Source: Kitasatospora aureofaciens | GTDB lineage: Bacteria; Actinomycetota; Actinomycetes; Streptomycetales; Streptomycetaceae | DNA: 64,000 bases | Reading direction: 5' to 3' | Assembly: GCF_001188955.3 (NCBI RefSeq) | Contig: NZ_JPRF03000024.1 | Coordinates: forward strand, 62,001 to 126,000 | In this document: piece after piece, positions 7,384 through 14,964 of the stretch | Position numbering within the stretch: the first letter of the stretch is position 1 | How the letters are laid out: the number at the start of each line of letters is the position of its first letter | Notes under the pieces: model-generated | Told to the model about the DNA's origin: nothing | The model's database searches: none | Seen by the model: only the letters and a program-made list of their open reading frames with translations | Translations under genes and position numbers: made by a program

Positions 7384-8055
7384 ATGCCGAGTGAGCTGCG
7401 AACTCTTCGAGCCGACGCCGACCCCGCCTTCATCCGGCGGGAGACGGAGCTGACGCCCGTACCCTTCGTGCCCGAGATCCGCCTGCACATGGCGCAGGAC
7501 GCCATCGCGCTGTGGGAGACCACCGAGCGCGAGCGCGGCCGGGACGGACTGCCGCCCCCGTTCTGGGCGTTCGCCTGGGCCGGCGGGGTGGCGGTCGCGC
7601 GCTACGTTCTGGACCACCCCGAACTGGTCGACGGGCGAGCGGTGTTGGACATCGCCGCCGGATCCGGACTGGTCGGGGTGGCGGCCGCGCTGCGCGGGGC
7701 GAAGGAGGTGCGCGCCGCCGAGATCGACGCCTACGCGGTGGCCGCGATCGAGCTGAACGCCGAGGCCAACGGCGTACGGGTGGCGGGCGCCCTGGTCGAC
7801 CTGGTGGACGGGGACGGCGCCCCCGCCGAAGTGGTGCTCGCCGGGGACGTCTTCTACGAACGGGCCATGGCCGCCCGCTTCCTGCCCTTCCTGGAACGGG
7901 CCGCCGCCCGCGGCGCCACCGTGATCGTCGGCGACCCGGGCCGGGCCTACCTGCCCCGCGAACGGTTCACCGCCGTCGCCGCCTACCAGGTGCCGGTGGT
8001 CGCGGACCTGGAGGACGCCTCGGTCAAGACCACCACCGTGTGGCGCCTCGGCTGA
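7384..8055 (+). CDS. Class I SAM-dependent methyltransferase (lysine/nicotinamide MT-like)
   Basis: The protein has 223 residues and starts with ATG at 7384. A -10-like TATGCT at 7372-7377 lies six bases before it, so the mRNA may be leaderless. The SAM site is VLDIAAGSGLVGVAAA near residue 86, followed by the acidic VRAAEIDAYA. The aromatic PPFWAFAWAGGVAVARY before it is typical of the METTL20/nicotinamide N-methyltransferase-like group that acts on proteins or small amines. The substrate is not known. It stands alone, convergent with the peptidase gene across a strong terminator. Confidence 0.75.
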   Translation: MPSELRTLRADADPAFIRRETELTPVPFVPEIRLHMAQDAIALWETTERERGRDGLPPPFWAFAWAGGVAVARYVLDHPELVDGRAVLDIAAGSGLVGVAAALRGAKEVRAAEIDAYAVAAIELNAEANGVRVAGALVDLVDGDGAPAEVVLAGDVFYERAMAARFLPFLERAAARGATVIVGDPGRAYLPRERFTAVAAYQVPVVADLEDASVKTTTVWRLG

Positions 8056-8131
8056 CCCGCGCCTGCCGCGCTCGGCGCGAAGTCGCGCGCGGCGCCGCCT
8101 GGCGGCCTTCGGCGAGTTGAAGCGAGCGCGG

Positions 8132-8169
8132 GGTGCGGCCCTCGGGTGATCCGTCCCGGGGGCCGCACC
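8132..8169. terminator. Shared terminator between convergent genes
   Basis: A 15-bp stem with one G-T wobble pairs 8132-8146 with 8155-8169 around an eight-base loop. It can terminate both the methyltransferase mRNA and the peptidase mRNA. Confidence 0.7.
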
Positions 8170-8185
8170 ACTGCCGTTGCGCCCG

Positions 8186-9649
8186 TCAGCCGCGCAGGCG
8201 GGCCAGCCAGGCCTCGACCTCCTCGGAGCCGCGGGGGAGGTCGGCGGAGAGGTTCTCGTTGCCGTCCTCGGTGACCAGGATGTCGTCCTCGATCCGGACG
8301 CCGATGCCGCGGTACTCCTCCGGCACCGTCAGGTCGTTCTCCTGGAAGTACAGGCCCGGCTCGACGGTGAGCACCATGCCCGGCAGCAGCGTGCCGTCGA
8401 CGTGCTCCTCGGTGCGGGAGTGGGCGCAGTCGTGGACGTCGATGCCGAGCATGTGGCCCGTCCCGGCCAGGGTGAAGCGGCGGTGCAGGCCCAGCTCGTA
8501 CACCTTGTCGGCGGTGAGGTCGCCGAACAGGCCCCAGGCGGTGAGGTGTTCGGCGAGCTCGCGCTGGGCGGCGTGGTGGAAGTCGCGGAAGTCCGCGCCC
8601 GGCCGGACGGCGGCGATGCCGGCCTCCTGGGCGGCGTGCACCGCGTCGTAGACCTTGCGCTGGATGTCGGTGAAGCGGCCGGAGACCGGCAGGGTGCGGG
8701 TCACGTCGGCGGTGTAGAGCTCGTTGGTCTCCACACCGGCGTCGAGCAGCAGCAGGTCGCCGGGGCGGGCCTGGCCGTTGTTGCGCACCCAGTGCAGGGT
8801 GGTGGCGTGCGGTCCGGCGGCGGCGATGGTGCTGTAGCCGACGTCGTTGCCCTCCAGCCGGGCCCGGACGAAGAAGGTGCCCTCGATCAGCCGCTCCGGC
8901 GTCGCGGCGTCCGTGCCGAGGACGCGCACCACGTCCTCGAAGCCGCGGGCGGTCGCCTGGCAGGCGAGACGCAGCTGGGCGATCTCGAACTCGTCCTTCA
9001 CCAGGCGCATTCCGGACAGGAAGACCTCGAAGTCGGCGTCCCGCTCGGCGGTCGTCCGGTCCCGCAGGGTCTCCTCCACCCCGGCGTCGTGTCCGCGCAG
9101 AACCCGGACCGGGGCGGTGGCCGCGGCCAGGTCGGCACACACGGTGCGGACGTCCCGGCAGGGCAGGCCGAACAGCCGCTCGCTCTCGGTCAGGCTGTTG
9201 CGGCGCCCGTCCCACAGTTCGCCGTGGCCGTCCAGCCAGAACTCGCCGCTCTCGATGTCGGAGCGGTCGCGCAGGTAGAGCACGGCCCGGTGGCCGCTGT
9301 CCCCGGTGGGCTCCAGCACCAGCACGGCGTCCTGGGACTGGTCGCCGGTCAGGTAGACGTAGTCGGAGGACGGGCGGAAGGGGTAGTCGGTGTCGTTGGC
9401 CCGCACCTTGGGGTTGCCGGACGGGACCACCAGCAGCTCGCCCGGGAAGGCGGCGGACAGTTCGGCCCGGCGACGCTCGGTGTGGGCGGCCTGCGGGACC
9501 GGCTCCAGGGCGTGGCGCTCGGTGTCGGCCCAGCCGTGCTTCATGCTCTCGGCGAGTTCCTCGGTCACCCCGCGCGTGAGGCCGTTCTTGCGGTACCTGA
9601 TGGACGGGGTGGACTCGGTGGGCTGGGCGGGCTGGGCGGGCTCGGTCAC
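8186..9649 (-). CDS. pepP: Xaa-Pro aminopeptidase (aminopeptidase P family)
   Basis: A dimetal peptidase that removes an N-terminal residue before proline. The protein has 487 residues, starting with GTG at 9649 eight bases after GGAGAG. A longer open frame upstream lacks support. The N-terminal regulatory domain (to about 240) contains RVLRGHD and similar segments. The catalytic pita-bread fold carries LLLLDAGVETNELYTADVTR (two metal Asp), GTGHMLGIDVHDCA (metal and catalytic His), GMVLTVEPGLYF and GIGVRIEDDILVT (metal Glu residues). All five expected metal ligands can be placed. It is cytoplasmic, as there is no signal peptide. It is a single-gene unit, probably housekeeping peptide turnover. 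Confidence 0.9.
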   Translation of the reverse strand: MTEPAQPAQPTESTPSIRYRKNGLTRGVTEELAESMKHGWADTERHALEPVPQAAHTERRRAELSAAFPGELLVVPSGNPKVRANDTDYPFRPSSDYVYLTGDQSQDAVLVLEPTGDSGHRAVLYLRDRSDIESGEFWLDGHGELWDGRRNSLTESERLFGLPCRDVRTVCADLAAATAPVRVLRGHDAGVEETLRDRTTAERDADFEVFLSGMRLVKDEFEIAQLRLACQATARGFEDVVRVLGTDAATPERLIEGTFFVRARLEGNDVGYSTIAAAGPHATTLHWVRNNGQARPGDLLLLDAGVETNELYTADVTRTLPVSGRFTDIQRKVYDAVHAAQEAGIAAVRPGADFRDFHHAAQRELAEHLTAWGLFGDLTADKVYELGLHRRFTLAGTGHMLGIDVHDCAHSRTEEHVDGTLLPGMVLTVEPGLYFQENDLTVPEEYRGIGVRIEDDILVTEDGNENLSADLPRGSEEVEAWLARLRG

Positions 9650-9845
9650 AGCGGACTCTCCAGAGGGGGATACGGCGCACCGTCGCGCCGACCTGCCGGG
9701 TACGTAACAAGCGTTGTGTACCGTATATCGAACGGGGACCGAAGAGAAGAGGCCGGTGCCGACGGTGCCCTGGTGCCGGGCCCGCCCGTGCCCCCGCTGA
9801 AAAGGTCGTCGATCAGCAGCCGCATGGTTGAGGGTGCGCACATAA

Positions 9846-9881
9846 CGGGGCGGGCTTCGAGACCGCTCGAAGCCCGCCCCG
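9846..9881 (-). terminator. Terminator of the small unknown gene
   Basis: A perfect 16-bp stem (9846-9861 with 9866-9881) has the tetraloop accg. On the minus strand it directly follows the stop at 9896, with a short run of T before the stem. Confidence 0.7.
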
Positions 9882-9895
9882 AAAAGTGCAGTCCC

Positions 9896-10342
9896 TCAGC
9901 CGTCGTTGAGGGCGTAGTTGCGGAAGGTGGCCAGCAGGGGCAGGACTTCGGTCCTGGTCGGGTCCTCCGTGACGGCGCGCATGGCGTCGATGACGGTGTG
10001 GGCGATGATCTTGGTGACGGAGAGGTCGTCCGCCTCGGCGACCGTTCCCCAGGCCTTGAGGGTCTGGGTGAGCAGGGCGCTCATCCGGGCGCCGATGTTG
10101 GCGCTGACGGCGTCCGACAGCTCCGCGATCTCCTCGTCGCTCATGCTGGACCGCAGGCCGAAGGCCAGCGCCATCAGGGTGTCCATCGCGTGCTCGCCGT
10201 ACGCGGCGACCAGCGCCGGCAGCGGCCGCTCGTCGGCCCCGCCCGCCGCAAGGGCGGACAGGGCCTCGTCGTCGTCCTTCCACGCCGCCTCGAGGGCGGC
10301 CAAGGCCCGCAGGGCCTCGTCCACGGTCAGCCCGTCTGTCAT
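9896..10342 (-). CDS. Hypothetical helical protein
   Basis: The protein has 148 residues and starts with ATG at 10342 (MTDGLTVDEALRALAALEAAWKD). It is rich in Ala, Leu, Asp and Glu, predicted mostly helical, with no signal peptide or membrane segment. Segments such as YGEHAMDTLMALAFGLRSSM and MSALLTQTLKAWGTVAEADD suggest a compact helical bundle. It follows bioD on the same strand with a 53-base gap, so read-through from the biotin operon is possible. Its own hairpin terminator follows. No family is recognised. Confidence 0.65.
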   Translation of the reverse strand: MTDGLTVDEALRALAALEAAWKDDDEALSALAAGGADERPLPALVAAYGEHAMDTLMALAFGLRSSMSDEEIAELSDAVSANIGARMSALLTQTLKAWGTVAEADDLSVTKIIAHTVIDAMRAVTEDPTRTEVLPLLATFRNYALNDG

Positions 10343-10395
10343 ACCGGGAACGGTATTGAGCCGGTACCGCATCCCGCACGGTTTGGGCGCCGGGA

Positions 10396-11154
10396 TCACA
10401 CCTTCGGGGGACGCGGACCCGGTTCCGGCCGATGGACGTGTGCGAAGTGCTCCGCGTCCCAGGTGCCGCCCAGCTCAGGGGCCAGGGAAGCGAGGGCCAC
10501 CTCGGTGAAGTCCTCCGCCGCGCCCGCCCGTTCCGGCAGGGCTCCGAGCAGCGGGGCACCGGCGGAGCGCGGCAGGTCGGCGAGGTTGCAGCGTTCGGCG
10601 AGGCCGGGGTCGGTCGGCCAGGAGCCGACCAGGACGCCGGCGAGCGGGAGTCCGCGGGCCGCGAGGGCCTCCGCCGTGAGCGCGACGATGTTCAGGGTGC
10701 CGAGCCCGGCGGAGGCGACCAGGAGCACCTCGGCCGGGAGGCCGGCGTCGAGGACGGCCCGGGCCTGGTCGGCGAGCGTACGGCCCTGGTCGTCGTAGCG
10801 GACCAGCAGGCCGCCCGCGCCTTCGACCAGGACCACGTCGTGGGTGGCGGCCAGGTCGGCGACTTCGGCTACCACCTCGGCGGGGGAGAGGTAGGGCAGG
10901 CCCGACCGCCGAGCGGCGGTGTCCGGCGCCAGCGGCTCCGGATAGCGCGCCAGCTCGCTGATCGTCAGGTCACCCGCCAGTCGGGCGACTTCGGCCGCAT
11001 CGCCCGGCTCGCCGGGGGCCACGCCGGTCTGCCCGGGCTTGAGCACGGCGACCTTCCGCCCGGCCCGGAGCGCCGCCGCGGCGACGGCCGCCGTGGCGAC
11101 GGTCTTGCCGACGTCCGTGTTGGTGCCCGTCACGAACAGGATGCGCGCGCTCAT
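10396..11154 (-). CDS. bioD: Dethiobiotin synthetase
   Basis: It forms the ureido ring of dethiobiotin from 7,8-diaminopelargonate, CO2 and ATP. The protein has 252 residues. The P-loop variant GTNTDVGKT lies at residues 10-18, followed by Lys (AVLKPGQTG) and the VLVEGAGGLLVRYD motif near the middle, all characteristic of BioD. Its ATG overlaps the bioA stop by four bases (ATGA), indicating translational coupling. It is the last gene of bioB-bioA-bioD. Confidence 0.93.
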   Translation of the reverse strand: MSARILFVTGTNTDVGKTVATAAVAAAALRAGRKVAVLKPGQTGVAPGEPGDAAEVARLAGDLTISELARYPEPLAPDTAARRSGLPYLSPAEVVAEVADLAATHDVVLVEGAGGLLVRYDDQGRTLADQARAVLDAGLPAEVLLVASAGLGTLNIVALTAEALAARGLPLAGVLVGSWPTDPGLAERCNLADLPRSAGAPLLGALPERAGAAEDFTEVALASLAPELGGTWDAEHFAHVHRPEPGPRPPKV

Positions 11155-12455
11155 CCGGCCACCGCCGCGGCGGTCACGGCGGCAGCGATCCGTGCCACGT
11201 CCTCGTCCTGCGTCACGTAGGGGGGCATGGTGTAGACGAGGTCCCGGAACGGCCGCAGCCAGACGCCCTCGCGGGCCGCCGCCTCGGTCGCCGCCGGGAC
11301 GTCCACCGGGTGGTCCAACTGCACCACGCCGATGGCGCCCCGGACCCGGACGTCACGAACACCCGGCACGTCCGAAGCCGCAGCCAGGCCCTCGGACAGC
11401 CCGGCCTCGATGCGCTTGACCTCCACCGCCCAGTCCTGCCCGAGCAGCAGGTCCAGCGAGGCGTTGGCGGCCGCGCAGGCCAGCGGGTTGCCCATGAAGG
11501 TCGGGCCGTGGGCCAGTACGGGCATCTCGCCGCGGCTGACCCCGTCGGCGATCTCGCCGGTGCACAGCGCGGCGGCGAGCGTCAGGTACCCGCCGGTGAG
11601 GGCCTTGCCCAGGCACATCACGTCGGGGGAGACGCCCGCGTGGTCGGCGGCGAACAGCGCGCCGCTGCGGCCGAAGCCGGTGGCGATCTCGTCGAAGACC
11701 AGCAGTACCCCGTACCGGTCGCAGAGTTCGCGCAGCATCCGCAGGTAGGCGGGGGAGTGGAACTGCATCCCGCCGGCGCCCTGGACCACCGGTTCGACGA
11801 TGACGGCCGCCAGCTCGTCGGCGTGACGCTCCATCAACCCCTCGAAGAGCGACGCGTACTCGGGGTCGAGCGGGGCGTCGAAGCCGGCCGGGGGCTGGGG
11901 CGCGAAGAGCTGCCCGGGCAGCACCCCGCCCCACAGGTGGTGCATCCCGCCGTCGGGGTCGCAGACCGACATCGGGTGGAAGGTGTCGCCGTGGTACCCG
12001 CCGCGCCAGGTGAGCAGCCGGCGCTTCTCCGGCCGTCCGGTCGACTGCCAGTACTGCAGGCACATCTTCATGGCGACCTCGACCGCCACCGAGCCGGAGT
12101 CGGCGAGGAAGACGTGCTGCAGCGGCTCCGGGGTGATCTCCACCAGCCGGGCGGCCAACCGGACGGCGGGCTCGTGGGTGAGCCCGCCGAACATGACGTG
12201 GCTCATCCGCCCCAGCTGCTCGCGCACGGCCGCGTCCAGCACCGGGTGCCGGTAGCCGTGGATGGCCGCCCACCAGGAGGACATCCCGTCGACCAGCTCG
12301 CGCCGCCCGTCCGCGACGGGCTCGGCGAGGCGCAGCCGGACGCCCGAGGCGGATTCGACCACGTACGGGGTGACGGTGCCTGGCATGGGCCCGTACGGGT
12401 GCCAGACGTGCGCCCGGTCGAGGGCGAGCAGCGTGTCCGCGGACAGCTGGGGCAT
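11151..12455 (-). CDS. bioA: Adenosylmethionine-8-amino-7-oxononanoate aminotransferase
   Basis: A PLP-dependent class III aminotransferase that converts KAPA to DAPA with SAM as amino donor. The protein has 434 residues, starting with ATG at 12455 (MPQLSADTLLALDRAHVWHP). The N-terminal HVWHPYGPM motif is typical of BioA. WWAAIHGYRHPVLD, LADSGSVAVEVAMKM, WRGGYHGDTFHPMSV and LLVFDEIATGFGRSG follow. The Schiff-base lysine is in MCLGKALTGGYL. It lies 83 bases after bioB; that gap is filled by a 10-bp repeat array. It overlaps bioD by four bases. Confidence 0.94.
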   Translation of the reverse strand: MPQLSADTLLALDRAHVWHPYGPMPGTVTPYVVESASGVRLRLAEPVADGRRELVDGMSSWWAAIHGYRHPVLDAAVREQLGRMSHVMFGGLTHEPAVRLAARLVEITPEPLQHVFLADSGSVAVEVAMKMCLQYWQSTGRPEKRRLLTWRGGYHGDTFHPMSVCDPDGGMHHLWGGVLPGQLFAPQPPAGFDAPLDPEYASLFEGLMERHADELAAVIVEPVVQGAGGMQFHSPAYLRMLRELCDRYGVLLVFDEIATGFGRSGALFAADHAGVSPDVMCLGKALTGGYLTLAAALCTGEIADGVSRGEMPVLAHGPTFMGNPLACAAANASLDLLLGQDWAVEVKRIEAGLSEGLAAASDVPGVRDVRVRGAIGVVQLDHPVDVPAATEAAAREGVWLRPFRDLVYTMPPYVTQDEDVARIAAAVTAAAVAG

Positions 12456-12485
12456 GGTGAGGTCTCTCCGAAGTGTTCCGACGGC

Positions 12486-12535
12486 GGGTGCCCAAGGGTG
12501 CCCAAGGGTGCCCAGGGGTGCCCGAGGGCGCCGAA
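12486..12535. repeat. Five tandem 10-bp repeats between bioB and bioA
   Basis: Units of GGGTGCCCAA with small changes start at 12486, 12496, 12506, 12516 and 12526. The core GGGTGCCC is nearly self-complementary. The array nearly fills the bioB-bioA gap. It might form alternative mRNA hairpins or arise by slippage; no function is shown. Confidence 0.75.
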
Positions 12536-12538
12536 GGG

Positions 12539-13753
12539 TCAGGCGTTGGGGGCGAGTTCGGTACCGGCGCCGCGGCGGCGGACCTTGACCAGGTCCTCGC
12601 GCAGCCCGTCGTCCGTACCCTCCGTGACCGGGGCGGCCTCGGGCGCCCCGTGCGAGTGCCCGCCGCACGGGCCGCAGCCGCCGCCGCTGCCGCAGGCCGA
12701 GGCCGCGCTGCCGCAGGAGCCCGCAGCGGCGGCCGCCTCGGCGACGTCGGCGCGGTGGCGCGGCAGGGTGGCCTCGCCGGCGCCCTCGACCTCGAAGCCC
12801 GCGTCCTTGATCATGTCGAGGTCGGCCTGGCCGGCCTGGCCCTCGCTGGTCAGGTAGTCGCCGAGGAAGATCGAGTTGGCGATGTGCAGGCCGAGCGGCT
12901 GCATCGAGCGCAGGTGCACCTCGCGGCCGCCGGCGATCCGCACCTCGGTGTCGGGGTTGACGAACCGGACCATCGCCAGGATGCGCAGGCAGCGCTGCGG
13001 GGTGAGGTTCCACTCCTTGGCGAGCGGGGTGCCCTCGAAGGGGATCAGGAAGTTGACCGGGACGGAGTCCGAGCCGAGCTCGCGCAGTGCGAACACCACG
13101 TCGACCAGGTCCTCGTCGGTCTCGCCCATGCCGGCGATCAGGCCGGAGCAGGCGGACAGCCCGGCACCGTGGGCCTTCTGCACGGTGTCGACCCGGTCCG
13201 CGTAGGTGTGGGTCTTGGTGATGGTCCCGTAGGTGTTCTCGGAGGTGTTGAGGTTGTGGTTGTAGGCGTCGGCACCGGCCGCCTTGAGCCGCTCGGCCTG
13301 GTTGTCGGAGAGCAGGCCGAGGCAGACGCAGATCTCGACCTCGGGGTCGGCGTCCTTGATGGCGGCCATGGTGTCGGTGACCCGGTCGATGTCACGGTCC
13401 GTCGGGCCGCGGCCGCTGGCGACCAGGCAGACCCGCTTGGCGCCGCCGGCCACCCCGGCGCGGGCGGCGTCGGCGGCCTGCTCCGGCTTGAGCCAGGTGT
13501 ACTTGAGGATCTCGGCCTTGGAGCCCAGCCGCTGCGAGCAGTAGGAGCAGTCCTCGGGGCAGAGCCCGCTCTTGAGGTTCACCAGGTAGTTGAGCTTGAC
13601 CCGGCGGCCGAACCAGCGGCGGCGCACCCTGCCGGCCGCGGCGACCACGTCGAGCAGCTCGTCGTCGGTGGTGGCGAGGACGGCGAGGGCCTCCTCGCGG
13701 GTCGGCACTTCGCCGCGCAGGCCCTTGGCGGTGAGGGTATCGAGCAGATCCAT
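12539..13753 (-). CDS. bioB: Biotin synthase with Cys/Gly-rich C-terminal tail
   Basis: A radical-SAM enzyme that inserts sulfur into dethiobiotin. The protein has 404 residues; ATG at 13753 (MDLLDTLTAKGL) is preferred over the upstream in-frame ATG. The radical-SAM cluster motif is LCPEDCSYCSQ. The 2Fe-2S cluster region appears as KRVCLVASGRGP, EICVCLGLL and FLIPFEGTPL with VRIAGGREVH. The enzyme core ends near residue 330. After it come about 70 extra residues with seven or more cysteines and glycines (GSCGSAASACGSGGGCGPCG, then HSHG), which E. coli BioB lacks. The tail may hold metal or a sulfur-donor cluster; that is inference. Confidence 0.93.
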   Translation of the reverse strand: MDLLDTLTAKGLRGEVPTREEALAVLATTDDELLDVVAAAGRVRRRWFGRRVKLNYLVNLKSGLCPEDCSYCSQRLGSKAEILKYTWLKPEQAADAARAGVAGGAKRVCLVASGRGPTDRDIDRVTDTMAAIKDADPEVEICVCLGLLSDNQAERLKAAGADAYNHNLNTSENTYGTITKTHTYADRVDTVQKAHGAGLSACSGLIAGMGETDEDLVDVVFALRELGSDSVPVNFLIPFEGTPLAKEWNLTPQRCLRILAMVRFVNPDTEVRIAGGREVHLRSMQPLGLHIANSIFLGDYLTSEGQAGQADLDMIKDAGFEVEGAGEATLPRHRADVAEAAAAAGSCGSAASACGSGGGCGPCGGHSHGAPEAAPVTEGTDDGLREDLVKVRRRGAGTELAPNA

Positions 13754-13819
13754 GGGCCGATCCTGCCTGCTGGCGTCGGAATGGCGCCAGAGCAAACCCA
13801 CCAGAAGATCCCCGGAAGG

Positions 13820-13837
13820 ATGTGCCGATTGCCACAG
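13820..13837. promoter_or_regulatory. bioB-side copy of a shared bio motif
   Basis: ATGTGCCGATTGCCACAG lies 66 bases upstream of the bioB ATG. It matches the bioF-side palindrome ATGTGCCGAGTGGCACAT at 15 of 18 positions. It is an imperfect inverted repeat. A shared repressor or activator of the biotin genes is the simplest reading. Confidence 0.5.
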
Positions 13838-13990
13838 TGTCGAAGCTCACGGCGTCGGCGCTGGTCACGCGCTTGACGGGGGCCCGGGGGCGCGGTTACC
13901 GACGGGTAGTGAAACCGGCCCGCACAGGAAGATCGACAACCCCCCGACCCCGTGATCCGGGCCACGCGGAGGGTGCTTAGAATCTGCGCC

Positions 13991-14890
13991 ATGACCACGC
14001 AGGGGGAGCGCACCCCGACTCCGGGAGAGGGCCAGGACGGCCAGGCAGGACAGCGGACCGGCGGGGGTCCCGACCCGATCGGGGAAGCCTCTGCAGGGGA
14101 GGCCGCAAGCCGGGAGACTGCGACCCGGGAGGCCTCGACCGGGGGCATGGGCCGCAATCGCGGCCGACGGCTGACCGGCCGCCGCGCGGTCGGCTGGGTC
14201 GTCATGGTCGGCGTGGTCGCGGCCGGCGGATGGATCATCACCCGCCCGACGCCCGGCGACTACATACCCGGCCTCGGCCCGTCCCAAAAGGACGCGGCCA
14301 GGACGCCCCCGGTGGTCGGCACCCCGCCGCCGCCCACCGACTCCGAGGGCCTCAACGCCGGCAGCCTCTTCCCCGCCCAACGGCTGGTCGAGGCCGCCGG
14401 GTACAAGGCCCGGCGCAACGGCATCCGGCAGGGTGAGAAGTGCGACGAGGTGCTCCAGGACGGTACCCAGGAGCTGCTCAAGGACAGCGGCTGCCAGGCC
14501 TACCTGATCGTCAGCTTCACCGGCGTCGACCACCCGGTGCGCAGCAGCGTCACCCTGCTGCGCTTCGCCGATCAGGCCGCCGCCGTAAGGGCCGCCGACA
14601 CCCTGCGCGGCAAGCCCGGCGCGGTCGCCTTCATCCTCGCCGACACCAACTTCGCGCCCGCCCCGTCCGCCGGCAGCGCCAAGCCGGGCAGCGAGGCCCG
14701 GGTCGAGGCGGTCGGCCACTACGTGACCGTCACCAGCTCCCGCTCCGGCGACGCCCGCCCGGCCGACACCGCCTCCTCGAACCCGGCGCCGTCCACCCCG
14801 ACGCCGACCGCCTCCGGCGGCGAGCCGAACCTGGACGAGGCCACCCGGGCGCTGTCCTACGCGGCGGGTCAGCCGTTTGTCTGGATGTGA
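13991..14890 (+). CDS. Membrane-anchored hypothetical protein
   Basis: The protein has 299 residues; ATG at 13991 is seven bases after a -10 box TAGAAT (13978-13983), so translation is probably leaderless. Residues 1-60 are hydrophilic and rich in Gly, Glu and Thr. An Arg-rich patch (NRGRRLTGRRAVGWV) precedes one membrane segment at about 68-84. The outer domain of about 200 residues has a repeated hydrophobic/charged pattern (LFPAQRLVEAAGYKARRNG, AYLIVSFTGVDHPVRSSVTL) and a Pro/Thr/Ser linker near the C-terminus. It has two cysteines (EKCDEV, DSGCQAY) that could pair outside the cell. No catalytic motif is recognised. A strong terminator follows. Confidence 0.75.
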   Translation: MTTQGERTPTPGEGQDGQAGQRTGGGPDPIGEASAGEAASRETATREASTGGMGRNRGRRLTGRRAVGWVVMVGVVAAGGWIITRPTPGDYIPGLGPSQKDAARTPPVVGTPPPPTDSEGLNAGSLFPAQRLVEAAGYKARRNGIRQGEKCDEVLQDGTQELLKDSGCQAYLIVSFTGVDHPVRSSVTLLRFADQAAAVRAADTLRGKPGAVAFILADTNFAPAPSAGSAKPGSEARVEAVGHYVTVTSSRSGDARPADTASSNPAPSTPTPTASGGEPNLDEATRALSYAAGQPFVWM

Positions 14891-14898
14891 CAAACGCC

Positions 14899-14932
14899 AA
14901 GGGGTCCGGCGCGCTCGCGCCGGGCCCCTTTT
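14899..14932 (+). terminator. Intrinsic terminator
   Basis: A GC-rich hairpin (AAGGGG-t-CCGGCGCG paired with CGCGCCGG-GCCCCTT) ends in TTTT nine bases after the stop. It is one of the clearest intrinsic terminators in the window. Confidence 0.8.
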
Positions 14933-14964
14933 GACGGTCACTCAACCGCGATCCTGACGGTCCG

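Noticed and set aside
12486..12535. CRISPR or iteron origin
   Set aside because: Ten-base units without spacers, no cas or rep gene nearby.
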